A stretch of 64,000 nt of DNA from Ascaris suum (lineage: Eukaryota; Nematoda; Chromadorea; Rhabditida; Ascarididae). Numbering within the stretch: position 1 is the stretch's first letter; the number at the start of each line of letters is the position of its first letter. Under the pieces are notes generated by a model. That model was not told the DNA's origin. It did not search any database and was given only the letters and a program-made list of their open reading frames with translations. Shown piece by piece: positions 1 to 18,817 of this stretch. Where the stretch lies: assembly GCA_013433145.1 (NCBI GenBank), contig CM024182.1, forward strand, positions 1,590,001 to 1,654,000. Reading direction: 5' to 3'. The position numbers were made by a program, and so were the translations under genes.

Positions 1-6370
<6,370 letters not shown>

Positions 6371-6439
<69 letters not shown>
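6371..6439. repeat. (TA)n microsatellite, about 69 bp
   Basis: An uninterrupted TA dinucleotide array. It produces Tyr-Ile open frames on the plus strand that are artefacts. Confidence 0.97.
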
Positions 6440-6444
<5 letters not shown>

Positions 6445-9400
6445 AAATATCCAGTGGTATTTACTGAAGTAAACTGTTTAGTTATAGAAATATTACGCTG
6501 TTTACAAAATTATGTTTTAAATATGTTGATGTATTTATTGCATCTTTTTTTGTATTCTTCATCATAAACAATGAGTGTTGTCTGCTGTACGTCTCTTCTA
6601 ATACGTCCAATTAGTTGTGACGATTGATTTGTGCGGCCCCGTCGTTGCCATCAAGAGCAACTTGTTCCATATATATACATGTACGCAAAAGCAGTTGTTT
6701 TGTCTCATGTACGCAAGCAGTTATCTCTTCTTCTTTTTTTTTTGTTATTGTTCGTATATCTTAGCGATTTTTCAGTGGCGAATATACTTCAGAAATTTTC
6801 CATAAAGAGAAAAAAAAAGTGAAGCCCATTTTATAAAATCTATTCTATGATTATCTGGAAATTTTGCTATCACCTATCAGTTTAGTAGGAGAAGTTTCTC
6901 TCTGAGCGAAATCGACCATTTTATGAAATAACCATTATTTCTCACTTTATCACAATCGATCCTACTTATCATCCTCATTCAAGGATTCTATATCAGTTTT
7001 TTTTGGCAGTAAAATAAATGAGTGTTTGTTTAAAACTAGACAGTGATATTTTTCAATGTCACCTTAAAGCTTTTAACAACGATATTTTATTTATATAAAG
7101 TTGATAGTTTCGATCGGATATTTGTACCCATAGGGTCGATATTAGGCACTTATAGAATTATGTTTTATTCATTTTTTTATCTCGTGGAACGTATGGAGCA
7201 AATCTTTTGCAAACGATTTCTTTGCAAAGTTTTTTTGCAATCTACATTGCAAAAAATTTGCAGCATAACATCATTATGCCTCTTTATTGCAATTGATCTA
7301 TTTTATTCATAAAATAAAGCAAATTTATAGGAATCCTTAAAAAGATGGTTTAGACAATTTGTTTTCCGATTTGTTGCGATTTCTTGAAAAAAAAATGGTA
7401 ATTTCCCACTTCATGCAATCTCAGCTTATCCACAAAACTTTGTTTTCTTATCAATGAGGAGAAGAGAAGGATCGCTGCTGCCTAGAAATGCCAAATTGCT
7501 GTAAGTGATTTGATGATATAAATGAGTGAATTTTTCACGTGAATTTAACTTCGTAACTATTAATTCATCACTGCGTTATATAACTCTGTATCGGCTTGAG
7601 TTAGATCATTGCCATCTTGCAGTCGAAGAAGAATCTGTTGCCTTTCATCGACTGAAAAAAGCTTTTGCCGCCAAAGATTTCGATGACCACGAAGTAATCT
7701 TATCTTCTTCTCTCGTCCCCCTCCCTGCCATGCCCTACCTCAACCTAAGTAACTTTCTACAGCTATCAGCGAATTTTTTGTTGTCGAACTGCACGGCTTC
7801 CCACCTGACCAACCTTTCGTCGGTTTCTGTCTTACTTCCTAGAAAATTCTTCTGGATCTGTGTGAGTCGCAGGCCGCCATCTTTCTTCCCGTAAAATTTG
7901 GGCCGGGTTGCAGTGCTAAAATTCGGCATTTTATAGATATTTCACCTCGGTTGTCATTACCCTGAAATTACCGGAAAATTGCGATAGTCTTTGAAGTGTA
8001 CCTCACTGTTTATGTTGGATAGATGCATGTTGGAAAATAGACCTTGAGAAACGTCTATACGGATCGAAATTCATTACAACCGGTCTGGGCTATTGCCTTA
8101 GAAGAAGCATTTTTGAATACGAATTGCGTCATCATCGGAGTATTGATTAACCGTTGTCATTTATTCGTTTGTCAGCTGGCAACCATTTTCTTCATCGCCA
8201 TTCATCCATTTCCAACAGAAATAAATCTCATATCTTTAAGCGGCCATTTTATTCATCTACAATAAAAATAAACAAATACAATTAACTAAATGCTCCAGTT
8301 TTTTCGGCTTTTTTCTCTGTAAATTTTGCGAGAATTGGTTTTGGTTATATCGACTTCGTTAATGAGATCTTAATGGAGTCGATCAAAAGTAGTAAGCATT
8401 ATGAGGGTCGACATAACGAAGAGGGTTCACTATAGGGTTAACTCTGCTTGGACGATCGAGTAATTTGCGAGATGACACAGGTATAAGAGCGAACAGTTTA
8501 TCACAGTTGTTCAATAAGGTGACAAACAAGTAGATAATTGTTCATAAGGATAGCTTCGACTGTCGACGCGATCCCGTAGTCGCAACTGGCGAACTCCATA
8601 TTGCCGCCGTTCTCTTTACGCCTCACACAGCCACACGTAACGCCAACTTGGCATCAAAAACACTCTAGAAACTGGAATAAATAAATGAACACATCGACCC
8701 CTTTTATACGCTTCAGATTCTATATCAAGCTAACTTCACGACACATGCTGAGCAGTCGTTTGATCTCCGTGTACGCCTTCTTTGCATTACCTTGTACAGC
8801 GCACTTTTCCATCTTGATCTGTAGCCGACTGCTCTATCTTGCATCACTTAACGTCGGGAGTGATAAAATGGGCTCCATTTTGATACAGAAATAAACTAGT
8901 AAAAGGAATCCACGTTCGACGCCTGGTCGGCAGATTCACATCCAGATATACAGACATGCTGCGACACTATTGCAATGCAATGATGCGCAGCAGCATTTAC
9001 TACTATCACAAATAGTCTGCTCAATTATTTGATATCTTCGTTATTTGTGCTTATGGATTTGGAATGGAGAGCATTTATATATTATTAATTATTAACGCTT
9101 TTTTAACTATAGGAGTTCGATGTATCGCAATTCCTTCAAGAAGAATTTTCCGAATTCAAGGTTAATGAGTTTGTTCGATAGGTTCTCGTGAATGCATCTG
9201 AACCATACGTTGTACGTGTGCTATGACCAACCTTAAGTGAAGGGATACTAATCTTAATTCTAGAAGTCTAGAAGGTTGAATTGTTCTCGCTAAAATAGAC
9301 GTTGACTTGTTTGCTAGCTCAATTTATATTGAACGAAATTTTTGCTTTATATTTTTTGGAGGTTTAAGAGGGTTCGTTGAAAAGGATAGGATTATATTTC

Positions 9401-12400
9401 TCGAAATTTTTGACACTCTATAGAAGTGGTGAATTTTTTGGATGGGCGCTGCACTTATTAAAGAGATATTGAGAGAATCTTCTGAGAGATATTGCAATAT
9501 AATTATGAATCTACATTTAATTAGATCGTTATTGCAAATATAATTATGAATATGTAAAAATGCATATTTAATTTGATCGTTTTATTTCTTCAGTTAGTAG
9601 ATATTTATATATTTACCAAAAATATATTCATCAACAATAGTGTTGACTACTTGAAATGTGAATACATTGATATATATCTTTTAATCTTATTTTTCGTCTT
9701 TCATGACGACTCATCGTTAGGGTGTTAAACACTCTTCAAACGTGATTCAGCTGCATTTCGAAACGTTTATGTCGGAGTTTCATTCCTTTCTTCTTTTTTT
9801 TTTCAATCGCAATTCGTCCTTTGTTATGGATGATTGAAGCGCAATAATTTCTGCTTATAATTTTGCGGCATTTATCATTGTGCTTTTTTTTTAATATTCA
9901 ATGTGCATCGTAATTTGTTGCTTCATTTTGTATCATTCGTCATTACAAACTAATCGAACCGGAAATATTGATGAGAGAATTTTTATTGCATATTGGGACC
10001 ATTAACGATTGACATAGAGAAAACGACACCAACACCTTTTTTTTTTGGCAATTTTTTCCTCTTTTTTTTGCATTTCAATAATTCTCGTTTAGAATTAACA
10101 AGTTAGATAGCATGTTGGGCATTCGTATCTTTTTTTTTTTACAAACAAGTTCCATTGTTTGTTTGTTTTTTTTTTTAAGGTTTTGTTGAGGTGATTTTCA
10201 TGTAAAATCAATTAAGAATTTAATCAATTAAAAAAAAATTTTCGCAAATGTTTTCTTATATATTTATCAATCAACAAATTATTGCGATTCCTTCATCTAT
10301 AAAAATGTTTTCAAATCAAATCTCTAAGTTTTAGAAATTATTTCGTTATGATCCTTAACGAATATTCGAAATTTTCTGCGTTATATTCATCGAAATGAGC
10401 TTCAGGTTGAAAAAAAAATCATTTCCATGAATACTTTCCGGCTGTAAGTTATTGTTCTCTATTAGTTAATAGGTAATTCAAGCATTCGCATACTGTTGCG
10501 CAAAAATAGATTGAAAAAAAAATGATATTTTATTTGAATCACTAGTAATTTTTAAATTTATTATTCTCATTACTTTTTGAATGTTCTCCCCACTCAAAAT
10601 AGCATCATTTGTATATAACATAGTTGTTGAGCATAAATTGTCGAATATTTTTGTGTCAATTATCGCTCTATTTTTTTTTTTTTTTTTTTGCTTAATTTAA
10701 TAAACACATTTCTATCATCATCATTGTCGGTTGATATTGTTCACAGTTGTTATGCAGATTTCGCTAGAAAAATATACGATTATACTTTAGTGGAATAGAG
10801 ATTATCAACGATAATCAAGGGCAAAAAGAAAAAAAAATTTTTTTTTTGTTATTATTATTTAAATGACGATAAAAATATCGCCTAAAAACTCAATGGAATT
10901 AAATTCATAAATATTAGTTTGTTGGTTTTTGATGAAAAATTTTTTATGGTTAATTTTATTCTAATGAAAACTTTAATGAAAATTATTAATGAAAATAGAA
11001 AATAAAAAATGAAAATTTTGTTAATGAAAATTCGAAGAAATATTTCAGCACTAATTGGATTACTAGAGTAGAATTAACGCCTAAATATGAAAGAAATTCT
11101 TTGAGATTTTAATCGCAATTAGTAATCATTGTTGAGCGTTTTATAGTTTCATTGAAAATTTTCTCATTCCTCTTTATTATGATAGCGTTAAATCGTAACT
11201 ATGAGATGAAAAATTTATGCATAATTATAACTCAAAAAAAAAATGAATTCTTTGAGTGAATATAAATAAATATTTGAATATAGATATAGGCTTTTTTTTA
11301 ACCGATAATTTACCACCGATTTATCGGCGGAATATTTTCCAGCAGTAAAAAACTTGCGAAAAACATTGTTGTTGAAGATGAGACACTTATGCAATTCCGG
11401 TTTATAATTTGTTATGTTGTAACAAATAGCTTGTTTGAGTCAAAAACATCCCTCGATAAGATCACATTCAAATATTGCATCGTTAAGTTTATGTGCGTCA
11501 TTAATGCTTCTTGTTGAAAAGATAAGAAACACTAATAAAGAATGATTGTACTTTAGAGGATTGAGTTCATTTGATCAAATAGTACGATATCATTTAAATT
11601 CTATCAAATTCGCTTAAGTTATTCGATTTTCGTGATGAATTTTGTTGAGATATGCCACTCTATTCTATTCCCATTCTAAATCATATCGAATTGTATCATT
11701 TCTCATCCTAAATTATATAAATTTCTACCATTTTATTCTATATTATCGTAAATTATTATTTTTGAATTGTATTATTCTATTCTATTCTCATCGTAATTTA
11801 TGTCTGATTGCGTTACTTTATTTGAGTTTTTTTTTTTCGTTCATCAATAAAAATATTAAAACTTTCAATCGTTGCAATTTATTGATAATAATTTCTAAAA
11901 CGACGTCTTTTTTTCTTTCATTTTCGGCAATTATTATTCAACTTTTCTTTTGCAATATCCTAACTCTCTAGTAAAATTGTGACGTTTTTTTTTGCACCGT
12001 TGCCGTATATTTTTGTTTTAAATGATACAGATGAAAGTCTTATGAATTAAAACCATAGAAAATGAAGTGCACTAAATATCATCGTTGATTCTTCTATTCC
12101 ATATCATGGTACTTGAAGAAATATGACCGCGGTATTTTTTCCTTATCAAAAGTGGAACTCAAGTTGAAAATTTGATAGTGGCATATAATTTACGATGAGT
12201 AGAATTTAAATGGCATACGTTTTGCAAAAGTGTAGAATACAGATCCACTAAAATTTCTGCTATATCATAAGCATCTTTCTATAAGCAGATCTTAAACTAT
12301 AGACTTTTTGAGCAGTTCAGATGTTTCAAATGTCGAGATGAAATATATCCATTTAAATGACATAAGTTTTCGCTATAACAGCTGATTGATAGAGACGATA

Positions 12401-12536
12401 CTTTCACATAATCAAACAGAGTATAGGAATTTTCTTCCAAAATTAGCAAAGTGGTTGTTATGATGTTTTCGACGTTGAACAAGAGCAGAGGGAGTGAGGA
12501 GTCTGCTTCTAACAAAAATCTAAAAATCAACACTTC
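6440..12536. other. Gene-free stretch with weak coding-like patches
   Basis: No gene can be defended. Two less AT-rich patches stand out. At 7590-7930 there are open frames on both strands; the minus frame (7735-7929) is charged and could be a decayed element. At 8440-8960 there are further broken minus-strand frames. Neither has a recognisable domain or a clear terminal repeat. The rest is AT-rich with poly-T runs, and a degenerate repeat starts near 11660. Confidence 0.4.
11660..11825 (+). repeat. Degenerate TTCTA-type tandem repeat
   Basis: The stretch contains about four imperfect copies of a 33-40 bp unit built from ATTCTATTC-like words followed by TCNTAAATTAT-like words. Copies are too diverged for exact borders. 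The 109-codon plus-strand frame starting at 11642 is produced by this repeat. Confidence 0.45.
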
Positions 12537-12638
12537 ATGACCATCGTCACCACCTCGATAGGGAACTTGGTGAAGGAACAGTTTCTTTCCTCGTCCTTAG
12601 AAGAATTACCGATCACTCTTTACGACGCATTTAGAGGT
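12537..12638 (+). other. Candidate coding exon, unidentified
   Basis: This is an open plus-strand frame of 34 codons starting at an ATG and ending at a good donor (GTAAGC). Its composition (SLEELPITLYDAFR near the end) looks more like protein than the AT-rich surroundings. I recognise no family and could not join it to a second exon; 13147-13500 has another open frame with no clear splice link. It may be a chance frame. Confidence 0.2.
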
Positions 12639-15600
12639 AAGCGGTTGGTGTGAACTTAAGCTAACAAGACCTGAATGAATCAAAACGACTAACTGCGGCC
12701 ATAACATACATAACACCACTTATATGAGTTGCAGTAATTTTTAGGTAAAAAGCGATATTTTGCTTCTATTTGGACAAGTTTTAGTCACACTTTTCCGAAC
12801 AGTTGTGTAAATCAAGTATTGAAGTATTCAATACTATCTTAACATTTGCTATTGAAGCGCAAGATCGATTTGAATGAGGCAATATTTTAGGAAGCTTTCT
12901 GATTGCATTCAACGTTGGCATAATTCGTCGCGAAAGATGCCGATTTCGCAGCAAAAGATAATAGCCACCACTTTAGTGCGCGCGCCGAATTCACTCTTGT
13001 CTATATGGGTGGCAATTTTTGTCCCCTTCCATTCGACCTATTTGCTGTAGCGTTGCCTTCATTCTTTCGATGGTTCCGAATACGCTTTTATTATCGTACA
13101 CAATTTTTCTCCCACCTGCGAAATTGTCGACTTTAGTTTAGACCACATGAAAAGCATGGCTGAGAAACTTATGAGAGAAGAGAAATATACTCAATTCGCT
13201 CATTACTTTAAAAGTCAACATGATTGGCTTACGAACTGTTTCCAGAACCGATTAATTTATTCAGAAAGCGGTCATGAATTTTTCCTTCTCTTCCGAGAAT
13301 TTCGGTTTGCCAAATGCACTATGGCATCGTTGGCGCCTGTTCATATGAATGTGTCTATTTGTCCGTCTGTCCGTCCGTCCGTTCGTCTGTCCGTCCGTCT
13401 ATATGTCCGTTTGTCTGTCTCGTGGTTTCAGCTTGTAGAGGGGAATGGGGCACTGGTGCTAGAGCTTCAAAATCTGGTGGGTGCGATTTAAATTCGATAT
13501 GAGGTTCTCAATCACTGTTCAAGCTAATTCACTAACTTTGGAGGATTTTCGGGACTTAACGCTTCCGAAAGATCGATGTTGCACTTTTCATCGGTTGAAT
13601 CGCTAAAAAATCGACCATTTATAGAAATATCTGCAACTGTTCCGTAAAAAATATACGTATTCGCAACTCGAGAGAAGCTGATTGATCAGGTGGGCGACGT
13701 GTAAAAACGCATACCATCCCAGCTCGTCTAGCGCTTCTTTCCTCCGCTCATTAAGCACAAAGTGTTTCCATGCCTTGATTACGAAATGCATTCCCATATT
13801 CACATGTTTGTTACTTCAATAAAAGCAGCTCCTAATGTCTCTGATTGTTGTGCTAAGCTCAGTAATAAGTTGGTCAATGTTCCTGAAATTCCAGGATATG
13901 AACATACTGATATGATTTTGAGACTAATCCATTAAGAAAAGATCCTTCGGAAAGTCGAAAACTGTTTTACAAACGAACAAATTCTTGAATGAAAAAGGGA
14001 ATCATGAATGGAAAAATCGGATTAACTGAATTGTGTAAATAGAATTACTTTTTAGTGTGAATAAGTTGAAAATAGTAGTTCCATTTGACAATTCTGTCGG
14101 ATAAAATGGGTTTTAATTTCTGCAATATGTTTGTCCATAAGAACCGGATGAACCGGATGAACCGGAACATTTATTTAATACTGTCCGGAAAACCAGTCAC
14201 ATAGTACTAAAGCGGAATTCGTTTTCAGATATCTCATCTTACTGGAGCATTTTCATTCGTTTTTCTTCTTTTATTATCTTCATATAATTCAGCTTTTATA
14301 TCATGTGCAATGCAATATGCAAAAGTCTTCTTTTTGCATATTTTATTGCAATCTTTAATCTTTTTAATTGCAGTCACCTTTTAATTGCAATATGCAATGC
14401 AACTAGTGATTTTTCTATATGCAATAAATTCTTCTATACATAGGTGTACTATTTTATTCCACACTTATGCAGAAATGCCTTAAAGCATTATTCTATTTTT
14501 GACGCATCATCAACCAGTGTATTTTGTAAACTATTCTTTATGTTTTCGAAGTTTGAAAGCTTAACCTGCAGTGTACTATTACAGTTCAATCTTTCTGCTT
14601 AGTGATCTCTACCATTCTATACCAGTAGAGAGTGGTACTAGGTTGCCGAATTAAAGGTTGCCGATTTAGAAAATACGAGTCGAATACCGGTTTAAAAAAA
14701 AAATGTTCGAAAACCTGCAATCGACAAAACGTCAACACATAATAAGGTGATTTTTCTCTGTCAATGAAAAAATTGCCAAAATGAATGACCATTTCCGGTC
14801 ACACCGATAATGAGTGATCAATACGTTAAGCTTCATGAAAATGCAAACGATAAGCTGTGTTTTTCTTTCTCAATGAGGTAAATAAATTTGATCACAACAT
14901 AAGCTCATAAAAGAATCGAAACTATAAGAAATTATACGAGGACACATATATGAAACGATGGAGATAAATTTGCACACAATGGGAGAAAAATAGTTTTTGA
15001 ATACGAAAATATGATACGCAATGAACGCATCACAATTCATGATTAATGAATTATCAGCATAGTTGAACGTCAATAAAAGATTAAAATATAATCGAATTGG
15101 GAAAACTCATGAAATAGTTTAAACGGCAATTTTTGCGATTTTAAAACTCTATTTTATCGTTAAATATTTGCTATATTGACTTAGAAATTGTTTTGCATTG
15201 TTTCATCGTTTCAAAAAAAAAAATGATCTTACACTATATTATTTTATTATTTTCGCTGTTTCAGTTTTTTAATGAGTACGATATCATTCTATACTAGGTA
15301 ATAAATTAAAAGATAATTAAAATAATACAAAATACTCGGTAAATAATATTGAGGAAACATCACTGATTGCTATTATTTATGTGCTGTTTTCATAGCGATT
15401 AGTGCCTACTTATATTTTATTTCTTCATATTTTTTAATGTAGTTATTTGCGGCATATGTTTCATATCATTGAACTTAATGGCCATAGAATCACAATAAAA
15501 CTTTGTGGATATAGTTGATGAATTGATGATGGAAAAATTGAGTGATTTCATGTGGATATTGATAGTATGTGAAATCCTGCGAAAAATCTTTAACCATTCA

Positions 15601-18592
15601 CGAATATTACATGATAGATGTCGGGTATACTGATCTTCCACTGATTTTCCCGTTCACACAGGATGTTAAAATGAACAAACGGGAATATCAGCTAAAGAAG
15701 GAGCTGTATTGTGCCAATTCCTATAATGAAGTGAATTCATTTTCTATGCTATCATTTATATGTCCGCATAGGAAATACACTTTGGCAAAACAAGTGAGAG
15801 CATAGAGCACAATCTGTGCTGTGAAACTTAACATTGCCTCATTTGTAGGACGATCTACGAGGTGTATTCAAATCTTTTAGGTTAGCTTCATCTTAGGGAA
15901 TGGGGGAGGTTAGGTGTGAATTTCTCTTTCCATAGAGGGTGACATATATAAATATGCTTTCTCTTCTCTTTACCTTGCCTAAACTTGCTGTTTTGATGAG
16001 GTGGGAACGTTCTTTGTGAAGTGTTGTATAAATAGAAGAGAGCAATCCGGTATTTGTGAGCCATTGGAGTAGATATTTGTCGGTGATGCTTATCTAGGGA
16101 ATTGCGCTCGATATGCGAACGATTTCAGTCTCTTGTTTTTGAGGGTAGTCATTAAGCGTTCTCTTATAACGAATGCATTGAGTGAAATTTATGTTCATCT
16201 GAATTATTACAGTATGATTTCATGCCTCATAAATTTTATATTAGATCATCTGTGCTGATGATAGTTCCTAAGATTTGCTTAGGTATATAGTTGTGCACTT
16301 ACTAGGATGCTATTATTTTAATACTCTACCGTGATCAAGCGTTGAATATTGTAACCTGAGGGTTCCTGAATCAGGAATATCCGTCTCCAATTTATTTTCA
16401 TTCGCGTTGATTTTCCTTTCTCAACATTAGTCATCTGTGTATTATTTATGATTACAATACTTCTTTATAAAAACACCATTTATTCAATTTATTCTTCACT
16501 AATAATTTTAAAAAAAAATGCAAATCATACGACACATTGAGATAAACTAAAATAGAAAATTTTCCTTAGGAGAAAGAGAGAGATATAACTAGAAATTTGC
16601 GATACATTATATTAGTATCGATCAGGTTTTATTGATCTTATCAGCGGTTATCGCTCATGTGGCAAATATCGTAAAACCTTTAAAAACTATAGTAGAGTTT
16701 TTGTCGTGAAAAAATATTTCCTAACTGCCTATCGTTAGTGTCTGAGAAAATCAAAAAGAATAGAAAACGAATGCATTCATTCATTCAAGTGGTAAATTAA
16801 ATTCGTTTCTTAGTAGCCACTCGAAAACTTCTCTTATTTTATTCGTCCTTGATATCATTCGTATAGGGCAACAACTCGCAATGACCTCCGCATTGATCGT
16901 ATCGCATATATTTCCTTTGCCTCCAATGGTGTATCTCGTACTGCATTATAGATGTGCTAGTGTACCGGTCTGCTTTATAACGTTTTCATGTCTAGTCGAT
17001 TTTGATTACTGAAAGAATAGTTCATTTATTGATATGATGTTCTCTTAGTGTGCTATCCACTGTTGAATTTCGAATAAACTCTTACGGATTAGAAATTTTC
17101 AAATTTTTTGAGATGCTTTTATACGCCGAGAAATTCTCTTTTTTTTTGACTGGAAGATATTATTTTGCTCGTCCATCACAATATTTTAATATAGTGCTGC
17201 TATTAAACATAACAGTATAACACAACGTAATAAATTACTCTAAGTAACTCTTCTAAAATATAAATTAATCATTTTGTCGTCAAATTTTTCCTCAAAGGGT
17301 GAATCGTATCACTCCAACATCAAAATTTTCCCTCAAAATTGCTCTTTCACGCGAATATTTCGCATTTTTGCGTAAATAAATGAGCCATTGAGACACATCA
17401 AAGATTTTATTATGTTCAATGCCATCGAAGTATATTTACGAATAAATTCATTTTAAATTGTCATTTCCATTAGTTCTTTGATGAAAATATTCGATAATTT
17501 ATGCCTACAGATATGAGTGCTTCTGCTAAAGTTTCATTTACTTTTAGAAAATTTGAATTTTGTTTAGTTGACAACAAAAAAAAGAGAGATTTCTTCAAGA
17601 ATTATGAAACATTTACTTTGAAAGTGAAAAAAAAAAATTGCAAATTTGTTCATTCGTAACTTTTTTTTCCAAAACAATTAAAAAATATCTTTCAATATTT
17701 CAAGTTTATCTTTATCTCATTCCTCCACTTATTTCGATTGTATTATAAAAATTTAAATTCATCTCAATTTATTTAGTGTTTTAATTTATTCGCAAATTTT
17801 GCGTATAAATTAATAAATTTCTTCGCAGTGATATATTTTCCTTCCTCTCTATTTATAAAATCTCGCTAATAGTTTCATTCAATTTTACATTGCCGTTCAA
17901 CACTAATTTTCCTCATCATATGTATAATAATTCATTCGTTTAATATAAATCCTCTCATATATAACGCATATCATCTTTATTTTATCATCTATTGCAAATA
18001 TTATTTACGTTTGCAATTATTTGCTGAGAGATTTACACAGAATTGTGAAAACGATAAATGAAACTTTCAACTTTTGCGGTTTTCTATTAATGCCTCTTCT
18101 GATCCATTTACAATTAGAAAATATTTTATTCAAATTTATTACTATATAATAATTACAATATGTTTGATTTATTTACTTAGATGCGTTAGCCAATATATTA
18201 GAGCATATTTAATTCGTATTCAACTCGTTGGATTGCACTTATAGATCTTTATAAGTAATCAATCATTCGCTCACCTAACCATGGTTTTCTTCATTGCTCG
18301 ATCAATATAGAAGTTCGCTTATTTACTAAGATGCCAAATGAGTGTTCACTATCGTTACTGTCTATTACTTTTAAGAGGTTCCTTATTAGTTGCAAAATAA
18401 TTTTCTCATATACGTTGTGATAAAAATTGAAAATTGAATTATTTCATGAAGAAATATGTTGATGTTGAATTTAATCGTTTAATTCATTGCATTGTAATTT
18501 GTTATTATGCGATTATTAATTGCAAAATGCATCGCAATAAGTCGATATTGTGTTTAAATTTTTATTTATGATTGCAGTGCGTGAGGTAAGCA
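12639..18592. other. Gene-free stretch
   Basis: No supportable gene. It contains a TCCG/TCTG simple repeat near 13361 and a TTGCAAT-rich patch at about 14310-14410. A short plus-strand frame at 15661-15735 (containing REYQLKKELYCAN) sits between an AG and a GTGAAT, but nothing connects to it. The block 16500-18550 is very AT-rich and featureless. Confidence 0.5.
13361..13425 (+). repeat. (TCCG/TCTG)n tetranucleotide repeat
   Basis: An imperfect run of TCCG and TCTG tetramers, read as Ser-Val-Arg-Pro repeats in an overlapping open frame. The frame is an artefact of the repeat. Confidence 0.9.
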
Positions 18593-18784
18593 GTGAAAAG
18601 TTCACATACGAAGTCAATTACTCTTTTCGCTGAGACTTTCTGGGACTTGGTGGTGACAGGAATTGGAAGAGACGAAAGTGACCTGGGCGAACTGATTGCA
18701 CTGGCCAACAACTTGCCGAACGTTTCGCTCGGCACGCCGACATATTTACGACATTCAACACATCATATTCGTACTATTCTTTAG
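18593..18784 (+). other. Unidentified open frame upstream of the MPPED-like gene
   Basis: This is a 64-codon frame of higher GC than its surroundings (it contains WDLVVTGIGRDESDLGELIA), opening with GTG and ending in a stop 33 bases before the ATG of the metallophosphoesterase gene. Its composition is protein-like, but I recognise no family and see no donor joining it to the gene downstream. It could be a last exon of another gene, a 5' leader reading frame or chance. Confidence 0.25.
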
Positions 18785-18817
18785 GCAAATAGTTAAGTGC
18801 GAAATAAAGTCTTGATT

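Noticed and set aside
7735..7929. Charged 64-codon minus-strand frame, suspected retrotransposon gag
   Set aside because: The resemblance is only in composition; no zinc knuckle, protease or terminal repeat nearby supports it.
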